DNA of 57,798 nt, from the NCBI GenBank assembly GCA_947448795.1, contig CANFOZ010000009.1:1-57798 (forward strand), given 5' to 3'. This stretch comes from Bacteroidota bacterium (GTDB lineage: Bacteria > Bacteroidota > Bacteroidia > AKYH767-A > JAHEYN01). Below the pieces are notes generated by a model. The model was not told the DNA's origin. It saw only the letters and a program-made list of their open reading frames with translations, and ran no database searches. A program made the position numbers and the translations under genes. Position 1 is the first letter of the stretch; each line of letters begins with the position of its first letter. Shown here in pieces: positions 1-8,543 of the stretch.

Positions 1-810
1 ATGCACGGATCCATGTCGTATATGGCTAACCATTTCGACAAACGCCTAAACCCCGGCTTATTGGTGGATGGCGCGAAATCGGTGATATCGCTTTTGCTAA
101 ACTACTATCCCTCCGAACTTCAAGCCGAAGGCGCAGCCAAAATCTCAAAATACGCCTATGGCACCGATTACCACCTGGTGATCAAAGAAAAGCTCAAGGA
201 GTTATTGTCGAGCATGAACGACACGATTGGACAGGTCAATGGCAGAGCCTTTGTTGACTCTGCACCAGTGCTAGACCGTGCCTGGGCGAAAAAATCAGGA
301 CTTGGATGGATCGGCAAAAACGCCAACCTCATCACCAAAACATCAGGATCTTTCTTCTTTATAGCTGAGCTTATTGTTGATCTTGAATTGGCTTACGACC
401 ATCCAACAAGCGACCATTGCGGCACCTGCACACGCTGCATCGATGCCTGTCCAACCGATGCCATCGTCTCACCTATGGTGGTGGATGGAAGCCGCTGCAT
501 ATCATACTTTACGATCGAGCTCAAAGAGAGCATGCCGGCCGGACTTGCAACACAGTTTGACAATTGGCTTTTCGGCTGCGATGTTTGCCAAGATGTATGC
601 CCATGGAACCGCTTTAGCAAACCGACGCCAGTGAACGCATTTAAAGCCCAAAGCAAAGCCCTCGGGATGACCTTAAAAGACTGGACGGAAATCTCCGCAG
701 AGGTGTTTGGAAAAGTTTTTGAGAAATCAGCCCTGCAAAGGAAAGGCTTGCTGGGTATTCAGGAAACGGCCAAAGCATTAATGGCCGCAGCTGCCTTGAA
801 GGGTGACTAA
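1..810 (+). CDS. queG: Epoxyqueuosine reductase QueG, 5' end cut by the window
   Basis: QueG reduces epoxyqueuosine to queuosine in the wobble base of tRNAs, using cobalamin and two 4Fe-4S clusters in the cytoplasm. The visible 269 residues contain [15 protein letters not shown] (Cys 140, 143, 146 and 150) and, further on, [12 protein letters not shown], the two ferredoxin-like cluster motifs of the family. The reading frame is open at base 1. The sequence opening [12 protein letters not shown] is an internal QueG motif, so roughly the first 40-50 residues lie outside the window and the ATG at base 1 is not the start. The C-terminal HEAT-like part found in some longer QueG proteins is absent, as in many Bacteroidota versions. 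Family assignment is secure. Confidence 0.95.
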   Translation: MHGSMSYMANHFDKRLNPGLLVDGAKSVISLLLNYYPSELQAEGAAKISKYAYGTDYHLVIKEKLKELLSSMNDTIGQVNGRAFVDSAPVLDRAWAKKSGLGWIGKNANLITKTSGSFFFIAELIVDLELAYDHPTSDHCGTCTRCIDACPTDAIVSPMVVDGSRCISYFTIELKESMPAGLATQFDNWLFGCDVCQDVCPWNRFSKPTPVNAFKAQSKALGMTLKDWTEISAEVFGKVFEKSALQRKGLLGIQETAKALMAAAALKGD

Positions 811-820
811 GCGAAAAGAA

Positions 821-1009
821 TTAATGTACCTTTTTAAATACTTCGAAAATAACATCGTAGTAATGCCTTCCGAAGGTGGCTAGGCACCAAAGTTTCAGCA
901 TGTGCTTTTCCTCGTTTTTGAGCCAGAGCATCGCCTTAGACAATTCTTTCTTGAAAAGGGATTTATCAAAACTTACCTTAATCAGTATCTTCTTCGTGTA
1001 TTCAAACAT
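821..1009 (-). CDS. Small conserved-type protein of 62 aa, function unknown
   Basis: A 62-residue, lysine-rich, probably cytoplasmic protein with no signal peptide or membrane segment. It reads as two amphipathic helices (FDKSLFKKELSKAMLWL, then EEKHMLKLWCLATFG). I recall similar short proteins in other Bacteroidota genomes but cannot name a family. It stands 92 bases downstream of ubiX on the same strand and converges on queG. It has its own candidate promoter (TTG, 20 bases, TACTTTCG at 1035-1065), which supports it being a real gene rather than chance. No function is proposed. Confidence 0.6.
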   Translation of the reverse strand: MFEYTKKILIKVSFDKSLFKKELSKAMLWLKNEEKHMLKLWCLATFGRHYYDVIFEVFKKVH

Positions 1010-1034
1010 GGCATACCTGTTTTTAATCGTATTC

Positions 1035-1065
1035 CGAAAGTACTAATCTTCAAACAAAGCGTCAA
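1035..1065 (-). promoter_or_regulatory. Candidate promoter of the 62-aa gene
   Basis: On the minus strand TTG (1065-1063) is followed after 20 bases by TACTTTCG (1042-1035). This is one mismatch from the Bacteroidota -7 element TAnnTTTG. The start codon is at 1009. Confidence 0.35.
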
Positions 1066-1101
1066 GCATTTTTTATCAACAGGCACTCCGAAAGCCGTTC
1101 A

Positions 1102-1674
1102 TTAATTTCCCGATTCGCTCCAGCGGTATGTCTTAATACTGAATCCAGCCAAATCTAGCACTCTGTCCACGACAGTGGCTGCCAGCGCTTCAAAATCAGC
1201 CGGGCGGCTATAAAAAGAAGGCGATGCCGGACAAATTATCCCGCCGGCCTCAGTGATCGCTTTCATGTTGTTGATGTGGATGAGGGAGAGCGGAGTGTCG
1301 CGGGTAACGAGAATGAGCTTGCGGCGCTCCTTCAGCACCACATCAGCGGCACGGGTTATCAAATCGTTTGAAACGCCATGCGAAATCCGTGCCAATGTTC
1401 CCATTGAGCAAGGACAGACCACCATCGTTTCATACCGTGCCGACCCACTGGCAAAGGGCGCATAAAAGTTATTTTTATCGTAGAATGTGAAGGGCAGCTC
1501 ATCGAATTTACGATGACCCAGCTCATGTTCCCACACATCCTTGGCATTATCACTCATCACCACCCCAACCTCGGCGATTTGCTCAGGCATCGCCAGCAGC
1601 TTATCAAACAAAACCTTTGCGTAGATCGATCCACTAGCACCCGTTACGGCAATTATTACTTTCTTCTTTTCCAT
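1102..1674 (-). CDS. ubiX: Flavin prenyltransferase UbiX
   Basis: UbiX prenylates FMN to make the cofactor of UbiD-type decarboxylases. In organisms using the futalosine menaquinone route it can serve the UbiD-like step of that pathway, which fits mqnC lying 6 kb away. The 190-residue length is normal. The flavin-binding start reads VTGASGSIYAK (about residues 10-20). The family segments CPCSMGTLARISHG and RDTPLSLIHINNM follow. It sits 9 bases after rpoN on the same strand, so co-transcription with rpoN is likely. No UbiD partner is in the window. Confidence 0.93.
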   Translation of the reverse strand: MEKKKVIIAVTGASGSIYAKVLFDKLLAMPEQIAEVGVVMSDNAKDVWEHELGHRKFDELPFTFYDKNNFYAPFASGSARYETMVVCPCSMGTLARISHGVSNDLITRAADVVLKERRKLILVTRDTPLSLIHINNMKAITEAGGIICPASPSFYSRPADFEALAATVVDRVLDLAGFSIKTYRWSESGN

Positions 1675-1683
1675 GAGTACGTA

Positions 1684-3150
1684 TTAAATTTCTTTTCGCA
1701 TCCGCGCAACCGGAATATTCATATTCTCGCGGTACTTGGCCACCGTACGACGGGCCATTTTATAGCCTTTTTCTTTCAGTATATGCATTAACTCCTCGTC
1801 GGTGAGCGGATGGCGCTTATCCTCTGTAGAAATCACGTCCTGAAGGATTCTTTTCACTTCCCGGCTAGAGGCCTCCTCCCCGGAATACGTTTTAACACCT
1901 TCGGAGAAGAAGAACTTCAGCGAAATGGTCCCGTTTGGAGTTTGCACATATTTGCTATTGCTCACGCGAGAAATGGTGGAGATATCGTAACCCGTAATTT
2001 CGGCGATATTCTTTAGCACCATCGGCTTCAGCTTCGTTTCATCGCCATCGAGAAAATAATCGTATTGGTAATTCAAGATTGCCGTCATGGTGTTCATCAA
2101 GGTGTTCTGACGCTCGGTCAGCGCATCGATAAACCACTGTGCAGCATCCAATTTCTGTTTAACAAAAACGACGGCCTCTTTCTGGGCTTTGTTTTTGTCC
2201 TTGCTCTTCGAGTAATGCTCCAACATATCGCGATAAGCCCGGCTGATCTTCAGTTCTGGGGCATTACGCGAATTAAGCGACAACTCTAGCTTGCCTTCTA
2301 AATTGGTGATAACAAAATCGGGAATAATCTGCTGCGAGTTGCGCTGCGTATCCACAAAATTACCGCCAGGCTTAGGGTTGAGCTTGAGGATCTCGTTCAG
2401 TGCTGCCTTCAGTTCTTTGTCGCCAATCAGCAGCTCGTGCTCAATCTTATTATATTGCTTATTGGAAAATTCGTTGAAATGCTGATCTAAAATCCGCATG
2501 GCAAGAGCTTGGTCAGTATCGTGGTGGTTTTTACGATGCAACTGCAGCATCAAGCACTCACGGAGGTCGCGGGCACCAACACCGGCAGGCTCAAAAGTAT
2601 GTATGATATGAAGAATGGCGTTGAGCTCGGCGATTTCGCAATGCACATTTAGAGAGAATGCCAAATCGTTGGCAATCTGGTCCAAAGGGCGGCGCAGGTA
2701 GCCGTCGTCATCAATGCTGCCTATGATTTGTTGTGCTATCAATTCCTGGCGCTCGTCGAAGCTAAAGCCATGCAGCTGATCCAACAACAGGTCCTGAAAA
2801 GAGGCCGCATAAATAACCGTCTTGGTCTTGCGCTCGTCGTCAGGACTCGTATTGTTTACGCTGGTCTTGTATTCAGGAACCTCATCGTCTTGCAGGTATT
2901 CGTCGATATTGATCTCTATTTGATCATCGTCGTCGCCGTCGGCCTCAGCTAGCTCGGCCTCGTCTGGTCCATCGATTTCGTCTGCATTATCCTCCGCGTC
3001 ATCACCTTCTTCCAAGGCCGGATTCTCTTGTATCTCCTCTTTGATGCGCTGCTCCAGCTCCGTGGTAGGCAACTGAATCAACTTCATCAGCTTGATTTGC
3101 TGAGGCGATAGTTTCTGAAGCTGTTTTTGAAAAAGAGACTGCTTTAACAT
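1684..3150 (-). CDS. rpoN: RNA polymerase sigma-54 factor RpoN
   Basis: Alternative sigma factor that recruits RNA polymerase to -24/-12 promoters and needs an AAA+ activator to open them. The N-terminus has the glutamine/leucine-rich region I (QKQLQKLSPQQIKLMKLIQL). An acidic linker of Asp/Glu runs from about residue 48 to 90. The C-terminus carries the RpoN box ARRTVAKYRE close to the end. Its 488 aa is a normal length. It lies 29 bases downstream of asnS and 9 bases upstream of ubiX on the same strand. No sigma-54 activator is encoded in the window. Confidence 0.97.
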   Translation of the reverse strand: MLKQSLFQKQLQKLSPQQIKLMKLIQLPTTELEQRIKEEIQENPALEEGDDAEDNADEIDGPDEAELAEADGDDDDQIEINIDEYLQDDEVPEYKTSVNNTSPDDERKTKTVIYAASFQDLLLDQLHGFSFDERQELIAQQIIGSIDDDGYLRRPLDQIANDLAFSLNVHCEIAELNAILHIIHTFEPAGVGARDLRECLMLQLHRKNHHDTDQALAMRILDQHFNEFSNKQYNKIEHELLIGDKELKAALNEILKLNPKPGGNFVDTQRNSQQIIPDFVITNLEGKLELSLNSRNAPELKISRAYRDMLEHYSKSKDKNKAQKEAVVFVKQKLDAAQWFIDALTERQNTLMNTMTAILNYQYDYFLDGDETKLKPMVLKNIAEITGYDISTISRVSNSKYVQTPNGTISLKFFFSEGVKTYSGEEASSREVKRILQDVISTEDKRHPLTDEELMHILKEKGYKMARRTVAKYRENMNIPVARMRKEI

Positions 3151-3179
3151 AGCGGGGATACGGCGATTAGCCGATCAAT

Positions 3180-4577
3180 TTAAAACTCGGCATTCTTCGG
3201 TGTGCGTGGAAATGGGATAACATCGCGGATATTGCTCATGCCGGTAACAAAGAGAATGATGCGCTCGAAACCGAGACCGAAGCCAGCGTGCGGTGCAGAC
3301 CCGAATTTGCGAGTTTCAAGATACCACCAAAGATCCTTTTCATGAATGCCCATCGCGCGAACACGGGCCACCAGTTTATCGTGATCGTCTTCGCGTTGCG
3401 AACCACCAATCACCTCGCCGATACCTGGAAAGAGCACATCCATAGCGCGCACCGTCTTTCCATCCTCGTTCTGCTTCATGTAAAAAGCCTTGATGCCTAT
3501 CGGGTAATCGGTCAGTATAACCGGCTTTAAAAAGTGCTTCTCTACAAGGTACTTCTCATGTTCCGCCTGCAAATCGATGCCCCACTCTACTTTGAACTCG
3601 AACTTCTGTCCGGAAGCCAATAAAATCTCCACGGCCTTGGTATAGCTCAGGCGTTCAAAGCTCGACTCAACAACCATCTTTAATCGGCTGAGCAAATCGT
3701 TATCGTACATTTTATTCAAGAATTCAAGATCATCGGCACAATGCACGAGGGCATAATTCACCAAGTATTTCAAGAAATCCTCCGCCAGATTCATGTTGTC
3801 GGTAATATCGTTGAAAGCTACTTCAGGCTCGATCATCCAGAACTCAGCCAAGTGACGCGGTGTGTTTGAATTTTCTGCGCGGAAGGTTGGGCCAAAAGTG
3901 TAGATTTTTGACAAAGCCATAGCTGCTAACTCGCCTTCCAATTGTCCGGAAACAGTGAGGTTGGTGGCTTTTCCAAAGAAATCCTCTTCGAAATTAACAG
4001 TGCCATCAGGGTTAAGCGGCGGGCTGCCTGCATCCAAGGTCGTAACGCGAAACATCGCGCCAGCACCTTCGGCATCAGAGCCCGTAATTACTGGGGTGTG
4101 AATATAAAAGAATCCGTTATCGTTGAAGTATTTATGCACCGCAAAGGCCATAGCATGACGGATGCGTAGCACTGCTCCAAATGTATTGGTGCGCGGACGA
4201 AGGTGGGCGATCTCACGCAGAAATTCAAGAGAGTGTCCCTTTTTTTGCAAAGGATAGGTCTCGGGATCGGCTGTGCCATAAACCTGTATCTTACTTGCCT
4301 GTATCTCCACCGGCTGCCCAGCAGCAGGCGACTTCACTAATGTGCCGCTAACAGCAATGCAAGAACCGGTAGTAACGCCTTTCAGCTCCTCTTCGGTGAA
4401 TTTGGACATATCGGCAACCACCTGAATATTGTGGATAACCGAGCCGTCGTTCAAGGCAATAAACGAAACCTGCTTGTTGCCTCGGCGGGTACGAACCCAA
4501 CCTTGGATAAAGATTTCCGTTCCGTAATCGGTGGACTTAAGCAATGCACTTACTTGAGTGCGTGAAGATGTGGACAT
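3180..4577 (-). CDS. asnS: Asparaginyl-tRNA synthetase
   Basis: Class IIb synthetase that charges tRNA-Asn with asparagine in the cytoplasm. An N-terminal OB-fold anticodon-binding domain (about residues 15-110, including [14 protein letters not shown]) is followed by the class II catalytic core. Core motifs include [12 protein letters not shown] and the motif 3 stretch [15 protein letters not shown] near the end. Length 465 aa is usual. It is the first gene of a leftward group asnS-rpoN-ubiX. The 100-base gap to pdxA upstream may hold its promoter, but no good -7 element was found there. The genome also encodes GatA (53467-54885), so tRNA-dependent amidation may serve tRNA-Gln here. Confidence 0.97.
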   Translation of the reverse strand: MSTSSRTQVSALLKSTDYGTEIFIQGWVRTRRGNKQVSFIALNDGSVIHNIQVVADMSKFTEEELKGVTTGSCIAVSGTLVKSPAAGQPVEIQASKIQVYGTADPETYPLQKKGHSLEFLREIAHLRPRTNTFGAVLRIRHAMAFAVHKYFNDNGFFYIHTPVITGSDAEGAGAMFRVTTLDAGSPPLNPDGTVNFEEDFFGKATNLTVSGQLEGELAAMALSKIYTFGPTFRAENSNTPRHLAEFWMIEPEVAFNDITDNMNLAEDFLKYLVNYALVHCADDLEFLNKMYDNDLLSRLKMVVESSFERLSYTKAVEILLASGQKFEFKVEWGIDLQAEHEKYLVEKHFLKPVILTDYPIGIKAFYMKQNEDGKTVRAMDVLFPGIGEVIGGSQREDDHDKLVARVRAMGIHEKDLWWYLETRKFGSAPHAGFGLGFERIILFVTGMSNIRDVIPFPRTPKNAEF

Positions 4578-4677
4578 ACGTGGCTGTTTTTTCTTCCGTA
4601 AAAATAGCGAATTTTTTTACGCCTCGAACGGAAAATCGGCAGATGCCAAAGAACTGGCGATGGCCTACGACGAAGAA

Positions 4678-5745
4678 TCAATAATCGCCCGTGAGCTTCG
4701 AAAAGCCGAGTGGCAGAGGATTGGCGGTAAGCTCTTTGTATTCTTTGCGCTTGATGAAGATGTCCTGCGCCAAGAAAAAGGCTTCGCGAAAGGAAGATTC
4801 GGAGGCTTCGTTCTTGCCTGCGATATCAAAGGCAGGGCCATGGTCTGGAGAGGTGCGTACAACAGGCAAACCCGCCGTGAAGTTAACACCAGAGCTAAAG
4901 GCCAAGGATTTAAAAGGAACCAAGCCTTGGTCGTGATACATGGCCAAGATGGCGTCAAATTTAGAATATGCAGCAGAGCCAAAGAAGCCATCGGCTGAAT
5001 ATGGACCGAAAGCCATAATTCCTTCTTTGTTCAAAGCTTGAATCGCCGGAGCGATAATGTCCTTCTCCTCACTGCCGATGAGTCCATCATCGCCTGCATG
5101 TGGGTTAAGCCCGAGAATGGCAATCTTCGGTTTGCTGATGCCGAAGTCTTGCTTCAAGGAAAAATGCATGACCCTAGCCTTCTCGATAATTTTTTCGGTG
5201 GTCAACAAAGAGGCCACCTTCTGAATCGGCACATGGCCCGTAACAACGCCAACGCGCAAGTTATCACTAACTAGCAACATCAGGTAGTTTTCAATTCCGT
5301 ATTGCTTAGCAAGATACTCGGTATGCCCAATAAACTCAACGCCCGATTGGGCAACAGTTTGCTTATTAACAGGCCCCGTAACGAGCACATCAATATGCCC
5401 ATTCTTCAAATCGGCTGCTGCTGCTTCGAAGGATCGAAAACCATACGAAGCGGCTTCGTTCGACGATTGACCGGGCGCTATCTTAACATCCTCTTCCCAA
5501 ACACTTTTTAAATTTATTTTGAAAGGCGCCAATGCCTCGTCCAAGCGGAGCTTCGTTGCATTAAAGTCGATGGCGTTTTGGGCGTTCTTATAAAATGAAA
5601 CAACCTTTGATGAACCATAAATTACGGGCGTACAGTTACTTAAGATACGAGCGTCTTCTAAGGTTTTTATAATAACCTCCAAGCCGATTCCATTCAAATC
5701 ACCAGTACTGATACCAACCCTTACATTTTCTGAACCTGCATTCAT
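4678..5745 (-). CDS. pdxA: 4-hydroxythreonine-4-phosphate dehydrogenase PdxA
   Basis: NAD-dependent oxidation of 4-phosphohydroxy-threonine in the DXP-dependent pyridoxal phosphate pathway; a cytoplasmic metal enzyme. Characteristic segments are GDLNGIGLEVIIKTL (about residues 16-30), FIGHTEYLAKQYG, GLNPHAGDDG and MYHDQGLVPFK with its metal/substrate histidines. The 355 aa length is normal. Its ATG overlaps the TGA of the upstream aminopeptidase gene (ATGA, 5742-5745), so the two are probably translationally coupled. Confidence 0.97.
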   Translation of the reverse strand: MNAGSENVRVGISTGDLNGIGLEVIIKTLEDARILSNCTPVIYGSSKVVSFYKNAQNAIDFNATKLRLDEALAPFKINLKSVWEEDVKIAPGQSSNEAASYGFRSFEAAAADLKNGHIDVLVTGPVNKQTVAQSGVEFIGHTEYLAKQYGIENYLMLLVSDNLRVGVVTGHVPIQKVASLLTTEKIIEKARVMHFSLKQDFGISKPKIAILGLNPHAGDDGLIGSEEKDIIAPAIQALNKEGIMAFGPYSADGFFGSAAYSKFDAILAMYHDQGLVPFKSLAFSSGVNFTAGLPVVRTSPDHGPAFDIAGKNEASESSFREAFFLAQDIFIKRKEYKELTANPLPLGFSKLTGDY

Positions 5746-7178
5746 TTCGCACGCTTGGATAAAAAGTCAAATAATAAACGAACACCTACTCCGGTACCAC
5801 CTTTCACACGATAGGCACTGTTACTATGCAAAAAACTTGGACCTGCGATGTCAAAGTGCATCCAAGGATATTTCACAAAGCGCTGTAGGAATTTACCTGC
5901 GGTTATCGACCCGCCGTAAGGGCCACCGATATTTTTAATATCTGCTATATCGGACTTTATTAGCTCGTCGTACTCTTCCCAGATAGGGAATTCTGCAAGG
6001 CGCTCATACACCTGTTCGCCACTTGCTTTCAGGCTGTCTTTTGTTTTCTCGTCGGCAGTGCCCATACATACTATACCGAATGTTCCTATTGCTGCTACTG
6101 CAGCACCGGTAAGGGTTGCAAGGTCAATAACGAGTTCAGGCTTGAACTGTTGAGCGAAACTCAATGCATCACCCAAAATCAAACGCCCCTCTGCATCGGT
6201 GTTAAGCACCTCTACAGTAATACCGTTGTGCATGGTAATGATGTCACCGGGCGTAATCGCATTGCCCGAAGGACGGTTGTCGGTAGCTGGCACCAAGGCA
6301 ATGACATGCACTGGAAGCTTGGCTTTGGCAATAGCGAACAGCGTGCAAGCAACAGCAGCAGCACCGGCCATATCGCTTTTCATGTAGTCCATGGAATTGG
6401 CGGTAGGCTTCAAACTCAAACCACCTGTATCATACACCACGCCCTTACCCACCAAAACGATAGGTTGCTTGTTTTTCGCCCCTTTTGGCTTGTATTCCAT
6501 AACCGAGAAGGTCGGATGATCAACGCTACCGAAGTTAACCGCTAGCAAACCACCCATCTTCAAACTTTCAATCTTGGATTTATTAAAAACCTCAACACGA
6601 AACCCTGCTTCTTTACCCAACTTCTGAAACTCCTTGGCCAGTTGTACGGCATTCAAATGCAACACAGGCGTATTCACTAAATCACGAGCGCGACAGGTGG
6701 CATCAACTAGAATATGCAATAGACTGATATCGGATGCTTTGATTTTAGTGCTCAGCACGCCGATCGCACGCAGCTCGTTTTTATCTTTTGCAGATTTGCG
6801 ATAACGCAGAAACTGATAATTCGACAAGGCCATGCCTTCAATAAAGGCCAGTGTCTCCGTGGCGTTATCCAAGGCATCCACCACAGTCACCTTTTCGGTT
6901 TTAAAGCGCGCGAAGCAATGGTGTGCTTGCTGACCAGCACGTCGGCACTCTTCGAGCGTGAGGTGGGCGGCCGATTTTTTTTCAAGGAAATAGATATAAA
7001 CCCATCTTTTCAAGTGATTGATCAGCAGGTGGTTCCGCTCTTTTTTATGCTCGGCCTGAATGTATGCGGCCTCAGCGGCAGACAATCCATAATCGCTCCA
7101 CCGTGTCTTCCCGTCAGAAAGCAGCACCAAGGAGTCATCGGCAGATGCCTTACTGACCTGTTTTATTGCTAAATCCAT
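5742..7178 (-). CDS. Leucyl aminopeptidase, M17 family
   Basis: Cytosolic di-metal aminopeptidase that releases N-terminal residues from peptides. The catalytic C-terminal domain shows VGKGVVYDTGGLSLKP (metal/lysine region), KSDMAGAAAV and the signature NTDAEGRLILGDAL. I place the start at 7178 (MDLAIKQVSK), giving 478 aa. An in-frame upstream Met at 7226 would add 16 residues that look unlike the family N-terminus. It is translationally coupled with pdxA by a 4-base overlap. Divergent from mqnC, with about 150 bases between the two start codons. Confidence 0.93.
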   Translation of the reverse strand: MDLAIKQVSKASADDSLVLLSDGKTRWSDYGLSAAEAAYIQAEHKKERNHLLINHLKRWVYIYFLEKKSAAHLTLEECRRAGQQAHHCFARFKTEKVTVVDALDNATETLAFIEGMALSNYQFLRYRKSAKDKNELRAIGVLSTKIKASDISLLHILVDATCRARDLVNTPVLHLNAVQLAKEFQKLGKEAGFRVEVFNKSKIESLKMGGLLAVNFGSVDHPTFSVMEYKPKGAKNKQPIVLVGKGVVYDTGGLSLKPTANSMDYMKSDMAGAAAVACTLFAIAKAKLPVHVIALVPATDNRPSGNAITPGDIITMHNGITVEVLNTDAEGRLILGDALSFAQQFKPELVIDLATLTGAAVAAIGTFGIVCMGTADEKTKDSLKASGEQVYERLAEFPIWEEYDELIKSDIADIKNIGGPYGGSITAGKFLQRFVKYPWMHFDIAGPSFLHSNSAYRVKGGTGVGVRLLFDFLSKRAK

Positions 7179-7325
7179 GATAATGTGGTATTTTTGAAGC
7201 GGTAAATGTAAATAATTAATTAACAATCCTTTGTCTCTAAGGCAGTTTTTTTCAGCTGCTTCGCATTTCTTTCCAAAATTGCTTGACCTACAAGTAGGAT
7301 AATGGCAGACCGATAAATTCAGATC

Positions 7326-8450
7326 ATGACAACGAAAGCACTTTTAAACCGCGCCCTAGCCTTCGATTTTCTTTCCGCAGAAGAAGGACAATTTCTATTC
7401 TTAAACGCAGCCACCTCCGAGCTGATGGAAGTCGCCCACGAATTGCGCATGAAGCAGGTTCCAGCTAAAAAAGTTACCTGGATCATCGACCGCAATGTAA
7501 ACACTACCAATGTGTGTATTGCCAATTGTAAATTCTGCAACTTCTACCGCATTCCTGGCCATGCCGATGCGTACATCACGAGTATCCCTGAATACAAACG
7601 CAAGATCGAAGAAACCTTTCGATACGGCGGCGAGCAGTTGCTGCTTCAAGGAGGCCACCATCCCGATCTGGGCTTGTCCTTTTACACCACTCTTTTTCGC
7701 GAGTTAAAACAGCTCTATCCTACCTTGAAGCTTCATGCACTCGGGCCACCCGAAATCGCCCACATCGCGAAGCTTGAAAAAATGACACACACGGAAGTTT
7801 TGCAAGCCCTGGTAGAATCAGGTCTCGACTCGCTTCCTGGCGCCGGTGCTGAAATACTTAGCGATCGTGTGCGCCGACTTATCTCCAAAGGCAAATGCTC
7901 AGGCCGTGAATGGCTTGATGTTATGCGCGCTGCACACCAGCTCCACATTACCACCTCGGGCACGATGATGCTCGGGCATGTGGAGACATTGGAGGAACGC
8001 TTCGAGCACCTTGTGTCGCTACGCCAGGTGCAGAGCGAGAAGCCCGCCGATGCGAAAGGCTTCCTAGCCTTTATCCCTTGGCCCTTCCAAGACGAAGGAA
8101 CCATGCTGAAAAATGTCAAAAACATTCGAAACGAAGTTGGTGCCGACGAATACATTCGAACCATTGCATTGAGCCGTATCATGCTGCCGAACATAAAAAA
8201 CATTCAAGCCTCATGGCTCACGGTGGGCAAGCAGGTAGCGCAAGTATGCTTGCATGCGGGCGCTAATGATTTTGGGTCGATCATGATTGAAGAGAATGTG
8301 GTTTCTGCTGCTGGAGCACCACACCGCTTTACATCAGCCGGGATACAAGAAGCCATACGAGAAGCCGGCTTCGAACCCCAGCTTCGCAATCAGCAATATG
8401 ACTACCGAGAGATGCCTGCAACCATGGAGCAGCAAGTGATCAACTACTAA
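7326..8450 (+). CDS. mqnC: Cyclic dehypoxanthinyl futalosine synthase MqnC (radical SAM)
   Basis: Radical SAM enzyme of the futalosine menaquinone pathway, which cyclises dehypoxanthine futalosine. The cluster motif is CIANCKFCNFYR (CxxxCxxC, about residues 63-74), preceded by the MqnC-type RNVNTTNV. Downstream segments LLQGGHHPDLGL, HALGPPEIAHIAKLE, GLDSLPGAGAEIL and FIPWPFQDEGT fit MqnC better than the sister enzyme MqnE. Length 374 aa is normal. It stands alone; the only other candidate menaquinone gene in the window is ubiX. Its presence implies menaquinone respiration, consistent with the oxidase operon at 43-47 kb. Confidence 0.93.
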   Translation: MTTKALLNRALAFDFLSAEEGQFLFLNAATSELMEVAHELRMKQVPAKKVTWIIDRNVNTTNVCIANCKFCNFYRIPGHADAYITSIPEYKRKIEETFRYGGEQLLLQGGHHPDLGLSFYTTLFRELKQLYPTLKLHALGPPEIAHIAKLEKMTHTEVLQALVESGLDSLPGAGAEILSDRVRRLISKGKCSGREWLDVMRAAHQLHITTSGTMMLGHVETLEERFEHLVSLRQVQSEKPADAKGFLAFIPWPFQDEGTMLKNVKNIRNEVGADEYIRTIALSRIMLPNIKNIQASWLTVGKQVAQVCLHAGANDFGSIMIEENVVSAAGAPHRFTSAGIQEAIREAGFEPQLRNQQYDYREMPATMEQQVINY

Positions 8451-8543
8451 GCTTCTAGACCTTACCTGTCGCCTTTCACCGTTTTTATCAAGGAAAACTC
8501 AGAAGAATTGCTTACTTTAGATGCTTGGCTTTAATGCCATTTC

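Noticed and set aside
4597-4621. Hairpin CGTAAAAAT/ATTTTTTTACG between pdxA and asnS as a terminator
   Set aside because: The stem is almost entirely A/T with only two or three G/C pairs and is not followed by a T-run on the transcribed strand.
7250-7325. CCTACAAGTAGG inverted repeat upstream of mqnC as an operator
   Set aside because: The arms are only 5 bp and no promoter element could be placed around it.
7733-8203. A 156-aa minus-strand frame inside mqnC
   Set aside because: It is a shadow of a secure gene, rich in Ser/Arg, with no recognisable domain.
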